A DNA stretch of 64,000 bases from Haloferula sp. BvORR071 (GTDB taxonomy: Bacteria; Verrucomicrobiota; Verrucomicrobiia; Verrucomicrobiales; Akkermansiaceae). A program made the translations under genes and the position numbers. Of this stretch, positions 48,771 to 57,966 are shown one piece after another. Under the pieces are notes generated by a model that saw only the letters and a program-made list of their open reading frames with translations, was not told where the DNA came from and ran no database searches. The stretch spans positions 62,001 to 126,000 of the forward strand of contig NZ_BATP01000057.1 of NCBI RefSeq assembly GCF_000739615.1, given 5' to 3'. How positions within the stretch are numbered: position 1 is the first letter of the stretch; each line of letters begins with the position of its first letter.

Positions 48771-50321
48771 ATGCGGCGGAGCCTGCTGATCACTGCCTTG
48801 CTGGCGAGTCACGGCGTGGCCTTGTGGCTGGGCCGGCACTCGCCGGTAGCGGAGACGGCGGCGGCCAGCTCACCGCCAGCCCCAGCTCCCGGCAAGCCAG
48901 TGGCTACGGGTCTCGCATCCTTCCTGGGCAGCAGCGTGAAGCCGGCGGAGGAGGCGGCGACCGAAGACGAGGCAGAAGCGGAGGAGGGCGAAGACGAAGA
49001 CAGCCTCCTAGCCGCAGCCCGTGGTGCCATTCCCGCGGATACGGATGTGGCGGCCCTGGTGAAAGCCGCCGCCGCGGATCCGGACCTGACCGTCTCCCGC
49101 GAGACCCGCGCCGCCTTCGGCGTCTGGGTGGACCGCGATCCGGTCGCCGCCTTGCGCTGGGCCACAGAGTGGGCGCGGGATTATTCCGGCTCGCCGGAAG
49201 ACCTGCTGGAGGAGTTTTCCCGCCACCTTCGCGAGGGCGGCACGGCGCAGCTCGCGCTCTACCTGCGGGAAGTGCCGGCAGCGCGGTCCTTCCTGTTTGA
49301 GCAGGCCGCCTACGTGGCCAATGACCGGGAACCTGTATTCGCGCTGCAACTCGCCGCGAGCTTGGGTTCCCACGAGGACCGGCTCGAACTTTTGGCTAAA
49401 CGCTTCCGCAATGACCCTGACTTGAAGGACCATCTTGCCAGTATCCGGCAGCTTCTGGATGACAGCAGCGCCGCCGGATTCTTGGGAGAAATCATTGGCT
49501 TCTTTCCAGTGGCAAGCGGACTTGTGGAGGCGCTTGAGCAATCCGGCTACCCTCCCTATGCGGTGGCCCAATTCGCGGCCGATTGCGCCGCAGGTGAGGG
49601 CCAGACGCGGACCAATGCCGATTTCATCGGCACGGTGGCGAACACCACGATTCCGGGCGTCCCGGCCGCGACCGGCACGAATGTGACTGACATTGTGACC
49701 GTCGGACTGCGTTCGGGCGATGGGGCCATTAACCGCAACAACATCGACGCGGTTCTCAACAATCCGAACCGGACCGAGGGCATCTTGATGGCGGACAAGA
49801 TCCGCGGCTATTTCTCGGGCGGCTCTTCCAGCTCATCCGTCGCCTGGGCTTTGTTTTCGAGTTCGGATTTCGACGGGATCGAGGGCTATGCCGAGAGCCG
49901 CGACCAATTCCTGCGTGGCAAGATCACGGGCGAGGAGTGGATTTCGGCGATGGAGCGGGCCGTGCCCAGTGGTTCAGGGCTGCACGATGAGATCTCGGCG
50001 CTGGCCTTCCGGGCCGCGGTGGAGGACGACCCGCGCCGGGCGCTGAGCTTGCTTTCACCTTCGTTTCCGCATCAGGAGCGGCTGGTGAACTTGCCGGTCT
50101 CGCCGGAAGTCGGGTTCTTGATGGCGAAGCAGCTTTCCGAGGGTGGAGAGCCTTCCTTCACGGCGCTGTCCCTGCTGGGGCAGCGCTTCTCGGCATGGTT
50201 CGAGGAAGATCCGGCAAGCTGTGCCGCCTACGTGGCGGAGATGCCCTCAGGGGCCATGAAAGAGAGCCTGGCGCCATGGATGGAGCCGCCACCGGATTTG
50301 GGAGGGGAGGAAGGCCCATGA
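48771..50321 (+). CDS. membrane-anchored lineage-specific protein with W..DP motifs
   Basis: 516 residues. One N-terminal hydrophobic helix, then a low-complexity acidic, alanine-rich linker (about 28-80). The rest is helical with motifs of the type W..(D/E)DP...A (VWVDRDPVAALRWATEWA, AWFEEDPASCAAYVAEMP) at both ends. Residues about 285-365 are Gly/Asn/Thr/Ser-rich. I recognise this W..DP style from verrucomicrobial proteins, but not a function. Its stop overlaps the start of the next gene (ATGA). Confidence 0.7.
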   Translation: MRRSLLITALLASHGVALWLGRHSPVAETAAASSPPAPAPGKPVATGLASFLGSSVKPAEEAATEDEAEAEEGEDEDSLLAAARGAIPADTDVAALVKAAAADPDLTVSRETRAAFGVWVDRDPVAALRWATEWARDYSGSPEDLLEEFSRHLREGGTAQLALYLREVPAARSFLFEQAAYVANDREPVFALQLAASLGSHEDRLELLAKRFRNDPDLKDHLASIRQLLDDSSAAGFLGEIIGFFPVASGLVEALEQSGYPPYAVAQFAADCAAGEGQTRTNADFIGTVANTTIPGVPAATGTNVTDIVTVGLRSGDGAINRNNIDAVLNNPNRTEGILMADKIRGYFSGGSSSSSVAWALFSSSDFDGIEGYAESRDQFLRGKITGEEWISAMERAVPSGSGLHDEISALAFRAAVEDDPRRALSLLSPSFPHQERLVNLPVSPEVGFLMAKQLSEGGEPSFTALSLLGQRFSAWFEEDPASCAAYVAEMPSGAMKESLAPWMEPPPDLGGEEGP

Positions 50322-51613
50322 AGATTAGTCCGCTCATGGGATGGTCCTTGTTGCTCCTGCTCACGCATGCGGCGGCATTCCTTGTGGCTCGTCCCAAGGC
50401 TTCTTCGAGTGCAGGGTTTGTGGTCGGTGCGATGGATCAGCCAGCACCCCTGCCAGCGGCCAAGGCCGGTGACCGCCAGCGCCCGAAGCCACCCTCGGTG
50501 CATGCCGGGCTGCTGGCCGAGTTGAATGCGAGCGATCTGAAGGGTGAGGAATACGACAAGGCCTTTGCCGCGATCTTCCGCGAGTGGATCAAGCGGGATC
50601 TCCGCGGGGCCCTGCTGTTTGCATTCGGGCCGGAATCCGGCCAGCGCAGCAAGCAGGTTGGCAGGGAGTGCGAGGAGGCGCTCAAAGGGGAGCTGCTGGC
50701 GCAGGCCATGCAGGTGGGACAGTGGATCAGCAGCGGCTATTTCGGATCGCGCTCCGGGGAAGTGGCTGGAGCTTGGGCCAAGGCCTTGGTGGAAGCGGGG
50801 CCACAGCGCGAGATCGTGATGGAGGCCCTGCCGCATTTGCCGAAGCCCGCGCGGGTTGAGGCGATCGATGAGCTTTGTGACACGGCGAAGGACCACGAGC
50901 TTGCGGAGCTGCGCCGGTGGATGGTCCCGGAGTCGCAAGGGGGTCTGGAGGACTACGCCAAGCGGGTGGTGCGCTTCAGCGGGGATGATGCCGAGAACAT
51001 CTTCGCGGGGGAGGATGATCCGAAAGTGCTGGAGGAACTCTGTAAGGCTTACAAGCAACGCCATGTCGATTCCTTGCCTGCCACCGAGGCGGTGGCGGCC
51101 GCGCTCAAGTTCCCGGAGAGCTATTGCGGGGAGTTGTTGAAAGAGATCGCGGGCCGCGAATCCGGCGGGATGGCAGGCTTCACCGCGATGCTGTCGGAGA
51201 TGGACCGCCTTGGACTGTGGGAGGGGTTGCCCGGGGAATGCGAGCAGGAGATCCTCAGCTCGGGGATCGAGGCGCACTACGGCAGCTATAGCCTTCCGGA
51301 GGAGGTCCTCGCGCAGCTCGGCGGGATTTCCCGGGAAAGCACCCGCCTTGCCGCGTTCAAGGAGGCGGGGGGCCGCGTTGCCGGCCGGGCTGGCGAGGCA
51401 TTGGTGAACGCCATGGAGGCCTTGCCCCAAGGCAAGGAGCGCGATGCCTTGATTGAAGGCATTTGGGATGGCGCGATGAAGTTCAGCGACGAGACGGCAG
51501 CGCGGGTTCTGGCCTCCGTCTCCGATCCGGGCTTGCGCGCAAGATTGCAAGCGTCCGAGGCCGGGGAGGCCGAAGCGAATGAGGGCGTCTTCCCGCTTTC
51601 TCCCTCCGACTGA
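50318..51613 (+). CDS. membrane-anchored helical protein, partner of the preceding gene
   Basis: 431 residues from the ATG at 50318 with a 'ggaggggagg' ribosome site. N-terminal anchor helix (about 7-24). The helical mature part starts with EWIKRDLRGALLFAF, a relative of the W..DP..A motif of its neighbour. The two proteins share architecture but little residue identity. Translational coupling suggests equimolar synthesis and perhaps a complex in the periplasm. Function unknown. Confidence 0.7.
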   Translation: MKISPLMGWSLLLLLTHAAAFLVARPKASSSAGFVVGAMDQPAPLPAAKAGDRQRPKPPSVHAGLLAELNASDLKGEEYDKAFAAIFREWIKRDLRGALLFAFGPESGQRSKQVGRECEEALKGELLAQAMQVGQWISSGYFGSRSGEVAGAWAKALVEAGPQREIVMEALPHLPKPARVEAIDELCDTAKDHELAELRRWMVPESQGGLEDYAKRVVRFSGDDAENIFAGEDDPKVLEELCKAYKQRHVDSLPATEAVAAALKFPESYCGELLKEIAGRESGGMAGFTAMLSEMDRLGLWEGLPGECEQEILSSGIEAHYGSYSLPEEVLAQLGGISRESTRLAAFKEAGGRVAGRAGEALVNAMEALPQGKERDALIEGIWDGAMKFSDETAARVLASVSDPGLRARLQASEAGEAEANEGVFPLSPSD

Positions 51614-51617
51614 TCGA

Positions 51618-52022
51618 CTACTCGATGTTCTCCACGGCGGCAGTAGTCTCCTTGGCCGCATCCGCCTTCTTCCCCGGCAGCCCATCCCGCACGATGAAGA
51701 ACACCGCACCCGCCATGCACAGCGCGGCGAAGACGTAATTCCAGCTCAGCTTTTCCTTCAGGTAGAAGATCGCGAAGGGCGCGAAGACGCAGAGCGTGAT
51801 CACCTCCTGGATGATCTTCAGCTGCGCTCCGCTGAGGCCGCCGGTGTAGCCGATCCGGTTTGCCGGCACCTGCAGCAGGTACTCGAAGAGCGCGATGCCC
51901 CAAGATATTAGCGCGGCGATGATCCAGGGCTTGTCCTTCAAATCCTTCAGGTGGGCATACCACGCGAAGGTCATGAAGATGTTCGAGCAGGTCAGGAGCG
52001 CGATCGTTTTCAGCAAAGTCAC
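51618..52022 (-). CDS. DMT-superfamily four-helix membrane protein (DUF486)
   Basis: 134 residues, four transmembrane helices, with the family hallmarks FMTFAWYAHLK, SWGIALFEYLLQVPANRIGY and LSGAQLKIIQEVITL. The C-terminus is a short charged tail. The DUF486 family belongs to the drug/metabolite transporter superfamily; its substrate is not known. It converges on the preceding gene with a four-base gap. Confidence 0.88.
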   Translation of the reverse strand: MTLLKTIALLTCSNIFMTFAWYAHLKDLKDKPWIIAALISWGIALFEYLLQVPANRIGYTGGLSGAQLKIIQEVITLCVFAPFAIFYLKEKLSWNYVFAALCMAGAVFFIVRDGLPGKKADAAKETTAAVENIE

Positions 52023-52053
52023 GCGCTCCCGATAAGCCCGGAATGGCTTCAGA

Positions 52054-53934
52054 TCAAGGCAGCGGGATCACACGGTAGACCTTCATCTTCGAATCCTCGC
52101 TCGGCGGCGTCGCGTCCAAGGTGATGGGCAAGGGCACGGCGGAAGCTGTGCAGGTAATGCACCGGGTCGTCCAGGTGCGGAGATCCGTGCTCTCTTGGAG
52201 CTGGAGAGTGGCGAAGCGCGAGGGCGTGACGGTCACCTTCGACTGTGCCGGGTCGTAACTCACCCATTGGGCGGGACTGCCCCCGTCCAAGGGATTGGAG
52301 CCCAAGTTGTATTCCTCCCGGTTGTTCAGGCCATCGCCGTCGGGATCGGAGAGCGGGTGACTGGGGTCACCTTCTGCTACTGCGTTGATATTGCCGAAGT
52401 AAGTGGTTAGCCAGTTATTCGGCAGGCCATCTGTGGGCTTCGAGTCGGTGTCGATCTGAATCACCGTGCAGCGTGCCGCCCGGCTCAGGTTGGTGCCGTC
52501 GCTGACTTGGAAGTAGGCCAAGCTGCGGAAACTGCCGGCTTCGATCTGGGCATCGGTGAGTCGTGCTGCGCCGAGGAAGCCGGCGGGCGTGTAGACAAGT
52601 TGGCTGCCGGAGAGCGACCACTTCGTGACATCGGAGGCCCAAGGCATCGAGGGCGTCAGCGTGTCGCCCTGGAGGTCAATTCCGCTCGTTTCAATCCGGT
52701 TCACGCCGAGGGCCACCGGCAGATCGCCCGAGCCGCTGTCAGATACCGCCGGCATGTAGCGGTCCGCCACGTAGGGCGGGGTGTTCGTGGTCGGATATCC
52801 GAAGGCAATCCGGTCCTGGTCGTAGACGGTGAGCGCCGCGCCCCGGCCGTCGTTGGCCGCCGAGTAGTACATCGTCGCGTTCTTGAGGATCGCGTTTGGT
52901 TCAGACGGATTTTCGCTGGAATGCGCGAGTCCCAAGGCGTGACCCAGCTCGTGGGTTAGCACTTGCTTGAAGTTCGCAATGTCGTTCATGAAGGCCGTAT
53001 TGTGCTCCAGCACAACGTAAGCGTTCAGGCGTTCCTGGAAGCCCTGGCCGGCCACCGTGCCGCCTTGCCGGACATTGGCGTTAGTGGTGAAGTAGCCGCC
53101 ACCGATGCCGATCGCCGGCGAATTCACCACGCCGTAGCTATCGTGAAGCTGGATCCGCAGCACGCCGTCGTAGGTCGTCACCGAGTCGGCGGATTTGCCG
53201 AAGGATGCGGTGCCGACATAGCGGAACTTCACCGAAGAAGCCGCCGTCCAGACACCCAGTGCCTCGCTCACGGCGTCGAGTGCGCCTTGCGAGTTCATCC
53301 CCGGAGGAAGCTTCGCGGGATCGATATCCACCACATAGGGGATCGGGAGGCCGCCGTCGCAGATCGTGAAACGGGAAGGATAGCCGCCGTCCTCGGAGTA
53401 GCCGGTGGCCGTCACCACGGAGCCGGGGACCCCGGAAGTCCCTTGGTCGCGGCCGACGCTGAGATCGCTGGTCGCGACCGGCATTCTCCCGCTCGCGCCG
53501 TTTTGGAAGTAGTTCCGCAGCGCTTTCTTCTGCACCGGTGTGCCGCGGTTGAGGCGGGTCTCGAAGGGGACCGGTGCCCAGGATTCATCGGCTCCCTGGC
53601 GTAAGTGCAGGATGTAGTCCTCGCCGATCGTGAGATCCAGGTTCAGCGAAGAGATTTCCACGACTTCACCGCGGCGTCCGCCGGGCGTGCGGAAGTCCAA
53701 TTGGGCTGGTGCCTCACCCTTGAGCGTTGCATTGAGCTGCGCCGTGTAGTGGGTGAAGATTCGCCCCGATGTAGCATCGGTCACGTCCTCGCGGGAGGTG
53801 ATCCGGTATTCGCCGATCGCTTGCGCTTCGGCATGTTGCGTCGCGGCATCGTGGGCGGCGCAACAGCCTGCATGTAGGGACGGCACGGAGATGGCGGCCA
53901 AGAGGCCGCCAAGGACAAGGGCATGGACCTTCAT
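52054..53934 (-). CDS. secreted matrixin-like zinc metalloprotease with TSP3-like C-terminus
   Basis: 626 residues. Signal peptide (about 1-22). The protease domain (about 195-385) contains the metzincin zinc site HELGHALGLAH (H328, H332, H338) with catalytic E329, and a downstream methionine turn (TMYYSA). A cadherin-like segment (about 390-510) is followed by a TSP3-like DPDGDGLNNREEYNLGSNPL and an 80-residue beta module ending KVYRVIPLP. Digestion of extracellular protein or remodelling is expected. An AT-rich upstream region may hold its promoter. Confidence 0.88.
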   Translation of the reverse strand: MKVHALVLGGLLAAISVPSLHAGCCAAHDAATQHAEAQAIGEYRITSREDVTDATSGRIFTHYTAQLNATLKGEAPAQLDFRTPGGRRGEVVEISSLNLDLTIGEDYILHLRQGADESWAPVPFETRLNRGTPVQKKALRNYFQNGASGRMPVATSDLSVGRDQGTSGVPGSVVTATGYSEDGGYPSRFTICDGGLPIPYVVDIDPAKLPPGMNSQGALDAVSEALGVWTAASSVKFRYVGTASFGKSADSVTTYDGVLRIQLHDSYGVVNSPAIGIGGGYFTTNANVRQGGTVAGQGFQERLNAYVVLEHNTAFMNDIANFKQVLTHELGHALGLAHSSENPSEPNAILKNATMYYSAANDGRGAALTVYDQDRIAFGYPTTNTPPYVADRYMPAVSDSGSGDLPVALGVNRIETSGIDLQGDTLTPSMPWASDVTKWSLSGSQLVYTPAGFLGAARLTDAQIEAGSFRSLAYFQVSDGTNLSRAARCTVIQIDTDSKPTDGLPNNWLTTYFGNINAVAEGDPSHPLSDPDGDGLNNREEYNLGSNPLDGGSPAQWVSYDPAQSKVTVTPSRFATLQLQESTDLRTWTTRCITCTASAVPLPITLDATPPSEDSKMKVYRVIPLP

Positions 53935-54204
53935 AGGGAGGTGGGTGGGTGTGACAGCCCGCCATGAAGATCATAAATTTAAAATTAATGAAACCGTAAA
54001 ATCGGTTTTTGAAAATATTGCAGGGTTGTAAATAAGTGACTTAGTGCAAAATCGGACGCGATGATGCGCTTTGCAAGAAAGTGCAACCAGCCCCTGTGCG
54101 GAGGCTGAAAATGCGAAGGATAAGAATAAAGATAGAACCAAGGATGTTGAGGAAGGCTGTTAGCCATCAACTATCCGCAATAATCCTTGGAAGCGCCGGA
54201 GCTC
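53935..54204. other. AT-rich spacer upstream of the protease gene
   Basis: 270 bases, markedly richer in A and T than the surroundings, especially 53965-54050 (runs such as 'ataaatttaaaattaatg'). It holds a short AACCG/CGGTT hairpin at about 53992-54008. No reading frame looks like a gene. Confidence 0.5.
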
Positions 54205-55245
54205 CTATTCCCCCGGCACCCCTTCGCGGATCTTCTTCGAAAAATCCGGATCGTCCTGCGCTTCCATCGCCCGCGCATCCACGTGGCCCTTCTCCTTCAA
54301 CTCGGCGAGGGGCATGTCCTTCACGGCGAAGGCACCTTTCTCTGCGAACATCTCATCCAACTTGCCGTTCAGAAGCAGCCGCCAGTCGGGGATAGTCTTC
54401 TTTTTCATGTGCACCTGCGAGCGCACCGCGGTGGTGCAGTTGGCGGAGAGGACATTGTAGAAGCGCGGGTGCCCGGCGAGCTGTTGTACCTGACCCACGT
54501 ATTCGAGGAAGCGCTCGCGCGCCTGGTCCGGCGGCGTGCTCAGGCGGAAGAGGTAGGCGTCCTCATCCTTGCGGATGTTCGTCCGCACGCGGACGAAGTC
54601 GCGCTCGTCGCCGACGAGATAGCTCAGTTCGTAGAGCTTGTACAAACCGCCGAGCGTGGAGTAGACCTCACCCTTCTCGCGGCGCGTCTCGATCGAGAAG
54701 GCGACATGGCCCTCATCGCCGAAGTCGAAGCTGAAGATGGGATGCGCAATCAGCGGGGAGCCCCAGTAATTCAGGAAAAAGTCGATCCCGCGCAGCTTGG
54801 AAAGATGGACCGTCCGCGTCTCCCAGCGCTCGGTGACGCTCTCGTCCAAGCCGTAGTCGAAGTTGCGGAAGTTCGTGAAGGTCACGGCGTCGCCCTCCAC
54901 GATGGCATTCGCGGTGCGGGCGTATTCGGGCGCCCAATCGCGGTTGTTGGAGGGCTTCTTGAAGCACCAGGGCGCAATCACGGCGGCGATGCAGACGGCG
55001 AGACCGAGGCAGCGGCGCGAGCGCAGGCGGAAAGCGACCAGCGCGGTCAGCACAAGCCAGACGCAGGCGATCACCAGATTGCCGGTGCCGGGAAAGGGCC
55101 CGTCGAAGTAAATCGCGCCGAAGCACCAGAGGATGACCAGCAGCAGGATCAGACGGAAGATCCAGCGGGTGAGGGTGCAGAGGAAGCAGCCGCGTTTCTT
55201 CACGGAGCAGGTGCTATCGCTGGAGGATGTGGAGGGCGCTTCCAT
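54205..55245 (-). CDS. DUF4105-family membrane protein
   Basis: 346 residues. Cysteine-containing N-terminal cytoplasmic segment, three membrane helices (about 26-46, 57-72, 77-93), then a periplasmic domain with the DUF4105 pattern (VHLSKLRGIDFFLNYWG, ISFDFG-like strand, LYKLYELSYL and FYNVLSANCTTAVR, whose Asn-Cys is conserved). Families containing DUF4105 include lipoprotein-modifying Lnb-type enzymes, with the Cys as a likely nucleophile. Its start overlaps the transporter gene by 46 bases, implying a shared transcript. Confidence 0.78.
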   Translation of the reverse strand: MEAPSTSSSDSTCSVKKRGCFLCTLTRWIFRLILLLVILWCFGAIYFDGPFPGTGNLVIACVWLVLTALVAFRLRSRRCLGLAVCIAAVIAPWCFKKPSNNRDWAPEYARTANAIVEGDAVTFTNFRNFDYGLDESVTERWETRTVHLSKLRGIDFFLNYWGSPLIAHPIFSFDFGDEGHVAFSIETRREKGEVYSTLGGLYKLYELSYLVGDERDFVRVRTNIRKDEDAYLFRLSTPPDQARERFLEYVGQVQQLAGHPRFYNVLSANCTTAVRSQVHMKKKTIPDWRLLLNGKLDEMFAEKGAFAVKDMPLAELKEKGHVDARAMEAQDDPDFSKKIREGVPGE

Positions 55246-56153
55246 TGCATCAAGATGTTCGCTGCGAGGATCAAGGAGCCTCCGAAAACCAGAGGCCTTG
55301 TAAAGGATTCGTTCGGATAGGGGTGTCCCACCATCTGCCCCAGCAGCGCCGGCAGGAAGAGGACGAAGAGTGCGGTGAACACCGGCTCCGTGGTGTAGAT
55401 CAGCCCGGCCTCCGCGGCCGGCACCTTGGGCTGCCAGCTATTCATCAGGCCATAGGCCCCCACCGAACACAGAAGGGCCAGGGCCAGCACCAGAATGAAG
55501 GCCGGCCACGAAGCACCCGCTGCAAGCAGCGCCGACGGATGGGGGGCCAGCGCCAGGCTAACAGGCAGGAACATCACCGCGATCCACACGCTCATCGCAA
55601 AGGTAACGACCAGACCGCGGTTGTCCTCATACTTCGGGTTCTCCAAGGTCAGGATCTGGAAGGTGAAGATAAAGGCCGCGGCCAGCGTGGCGAGTTCACC
55701 ATCGCCAATCTTGAGGTTGCTGGGAGTGATCTTGGATAGGATCGCGCCGCCGACCACCACCATCAGCGTGGCGATCAGAATCCGCGGCGAAGGGGCGCTG
55801 CGGGTCCGCACGCAGGCGATCAACGGCAGGATCACACAGTAGGCCTGCGTCAGGAATGCGGAAGTGGAGGCTTCTGTCCGCGTGAGCCCCCAAGCCTGCA
55901 GGGCCATTCCGAGCCCACCCCACAAGGCCAGCCACGCACCTTGGGCAATCTCCTTCTTGGTCGGCCGCTGATGCAGCAGCAAAGGAGCCATAAGGAGCGC
56001 CGCCAGCCCGAAGCGCGCCATCTGCAGCCAGGCCGCGAGGAAGGGCTTCGAGATATCCCCGAGTCGTGCCGAGACTTCAAAATCGAGCGACTTTACAATC
56101 GGGAAGCTCAATCCCCACAAGGCACAGGCGACTATCAGGAAGAATACGGGCAT
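55200..56153 (-). CDS. EamA/DMT-family transporter
   Basis: 317 residues, about ten transmembrane helices in two EamA repeats (about 3-140 and 160-300). The start FFLIVACALWGLSFPIVK and YTTEPVFTALFVLFL in repeat 2 are typical. Exporter of metabolites or drugs; substrate unknown. It overlaps the start of the DUF4105 gene. Confidence 0.9.
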   Translation of the reverse strand: MPVFFLIVACALWGLSFPIVKSLDFEVSARLGDISKPFLAAWLQMARFGLAALLMAPLLLHQRPTKKEIAQGAWLALWGGLGMALQAWGLTRTEASTSAFLTQAYCVILPLIACVRTRSAPSPRILIATLMVVVGGAILSKITPSNLKIGDGELATLAAAFIFTFQILTLENPKYEDNRGLVVTFAMSVWIAVMFLPVSLALAPHPSALLAAGASWPAFILVLALALLCSVGAYGLMNSWQPKVPAAEAGLIYTTEPVFTALFVLFLPALLGQMVGHPYPNESFTRPLVFGGSLILAANILMQWKRPPHPPAIAPAP

Positions 56154-56175
56154 GGCGCGGGGCCGCCAGCCTTGC

Positions 56176-56712
56176 TTACTCGACCGTTACTGGGAAGTCC
56201 GGACAGAGGCGGGATTTTACCGCAGCGTTTTCGGGCTCTTCCTTCATGAAGAAGAACATCCGCCCCCTTCCGTCGCAGAACCAAACTTCCTCCGCGCCCG
56301 CTCCGAAGAGCAGGCCGCGCTTTTCTTCCATTTCGGCACGGGTGTTGCCGGAGGAGAGGACCTCCACGCAGATCTCAGGTGCGATGATGAGGACGTTCTC
56401 CTTGAGGGCCTGCATTGCGCGGGAATCGGAGATCCAGACGGCATCCACACCCCGCACGCCGCCGGAGGTGGAAACTGGGCACTCCGGCAAAGCCCGACCA
56501 CCGCTTTTCTTCAAAAGCAGAGCTAGTATGGCCCCTTGGCGCGAAGAGTGGCTGAAACCGGGAGGAGGGCTCATGAGAATATGTCCGTGGGCATCGGACT
56601 CGATCCTGCCCTCAACCTTGGAGAGTTGCGGATCGGCGCAGATCTCCTTCCAGCGCGCCAAGTTGAAGGCGTGCCTGTCGCGGATTTCCGGGAGATCCAA
56701 GGTCACCGTCAT
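56176..56712 (-). CDS. Uma2-family (DUF820) restriction-endonuclease-fold protein
   Basis: 178 residues. The PD-(D/E)XK-like core is seen as GVDAVWIS (Asp), PEICVEVLSSGNTRAEMEEK (Glu..Lys) and the closing strand GAEEVWFCD. Uma2 proteins are abundant in cyanobacteria and some other phyla. Their function is uncertain, but a nuclease fold is accepted. It starts 92 bases from the divergent small membrane gene and ends 23 bases before the EamA gene. Confidence 0.8.
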   Translation of the reverse strand: MTVTLDLPEIRDRHAFNLARWKEICADPQLSKVEGRIESDAHGHILMSPPPGFSHSSRQGAILALLLKKSGGRALPECPVSTSGGVRGVDAVWISDSRAMQALKENVLIIAPEICVEVLSSGNTRAEMEEKRGLLFGAGAEEVWFCDGRGRMFFFMKEEPENAAVKSRLCPDFPVTVE

Positions 56713-56804
56713 TTGCCTGCATGCTAACCGGTCGTTGATGACCCCGCAATGCCGCTCTTCAGATTCGCTTTTGACACTCCGGAAACCGCGCCTACCGGTG
56801 CGAC

Positions 56805-57068
56805 ATGGCTACCACTACCCCTGTCACCAACAACTCCTTCAGCCTCCCTTCGATCATTGCCGTCGTCGCGGCCATCTGGAGCTTCTTTGCCTCCGCGATG
56901 GGTGGCTTGGTCCTCGCATTGATCGCGATCGTCTTCGGGATCCTCGGCGTCGTCATCTCGCTCTCACCCGCGAAGCGCGGCGGCGTCGCCAGCACCTTCG
57001 GCATCTTTGCCGGCGGCCTTGGCATCGTCGCGGCCCTGATCAAGGGCATCATGTGGCTGATGAGCTAG
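56805..57068 (+). CDS. small membrane protein (DUF4190-like)
   Basis: 87 residues, two helices with a strongly hydrophobic glycine-rich pattern (SFFASAMGGLVLALIAIVFG, FGIFAGGLGIVAALI). Resembles DUF4190-type proteins. Its 3' end overlaps the convergent GNAT gene by 20 bases. Confidence 0.6.
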   Translation: MATTTPVTNNSFSLPSIIAVVAAIWSFFASAMGGLVLALIAIVFGILGVVISLSPAKRGGVASTFGIFAGGLGIVAALIKGIMWLMS

Positions 57069-57948
57069 TGACGGCGGCCTGAGCATCTTCCGCGTGCTCC
57101 ATCAGGAAATGGGTCTCGCTCTCATTGCTCACGCGGAAGCCCAAGCGCTCATACAGCGTTCGTGCTGGATTCACTTTTAGGACCTGTAGCCTGGCGGCGA
57201 ATCCGCGGGCCTTGGCTCTCGCGACAAACTCTGCGACGAGAATGCTGCCGATCCCTCGCTTCTGCCATGCCGGAGTGATCTGAATGTTGCGAAGATAGAG
57301 GTGATCCTCGTTTTCCTTCACGGTGATTGCCCCGAGGGGCTTGCCGTCGACCGTGAGGATCTCCATGTCGCGAGTCTCGTAGAAGCGCCGGAAATTCTCT
57401 TCCTGCCAGAGGTTCTCCCAGCCCCAGGTCTGCTCGATGTAGTCGCGCATGGTGAGGACATGAAGATCCCACAAGAAGCCGAGGTCGTCTTCCGTTGCGC
57501 CACGGCACTGGAAACCTTTGGGAAGCTTGCCCCACTCCATCAGCAGATAGGTACGGCCGTCCGACATTCCATGTCCGGTCACGACCCAGCCGAGGCGCCG
57601 GTAAAAACCAAGCGCAGCGGTATTCTCCGCGACACACTTCAAGCGCAAGGGAGCCTTTCGCCTTTCCTGCAGATCCTCTAGTAGTGCCCGGCCTGCTCCT
57701 TTGCCCCGCTGCCGGCTCGCGATGAAGAGATGATGAACGAAGTTCTCCGGCTCCCACACCGAGAGGAAGCCCGCGAGCTCGCCATGCTCGTCCTCGGCGA
57801 TATGGATCGTTTCGCTCTCAGTCTGCTCCGCGAAGTCCTCTAGACGGAAGCTTTCGGCATCCTCCCAAGTGAAAGTATCGCGGCGCGCTTGCAGGAAGAC
57901 CTCCGCAAGCACCGGATGATCCTCTGCACGCGCGGCGCGGATTTTCAT
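57049..57948 (-). CDS. tandem GNAT acetyltransferase
   Basis: 299 residues with two GNAT domains. The first (about 1-140) has the acetyl-CoA loop region SRQRGKGAGRALLEDL. The second (about 146-290) has PAWQKRGIGSILVAEFV and ends LYERLGFRVSNESETH. Both keep the Q/R-x-x-G-x-G/A loop, so both could be active. Substrates unknown. The aguB gene is 18 bases upstream on the same strand. Confidence 0.85.
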   Translation of the reverse strand: MKIRAARAEDHPVLAEVFLQARRDTFTWEDAESFRLEDFAEQTESETIHIAEDEHGELAGFLSVWEPENFVHHLFIASRQRGKGAGRALLEDLQERRKAPLRLKCVAENTAALGFYRRLGWVVTGHGMSDGRTYLLMEWGKLPKGFQCRGATEDDLGFLWDLHVLTMRDYIEQTWGWENLWQEENFRRFYETRDMEILTVDGKPLGAITVKENEDHLYLRNIQITPAWQKRGIGSILVAEFVARAKARGFAARLQVLKVNPARTLYERLGFRVSNESETHFLMEHAEDAQAAVTSSSAT

Positions 57949-57966
57949 GTCGATGAACGATGCCGC

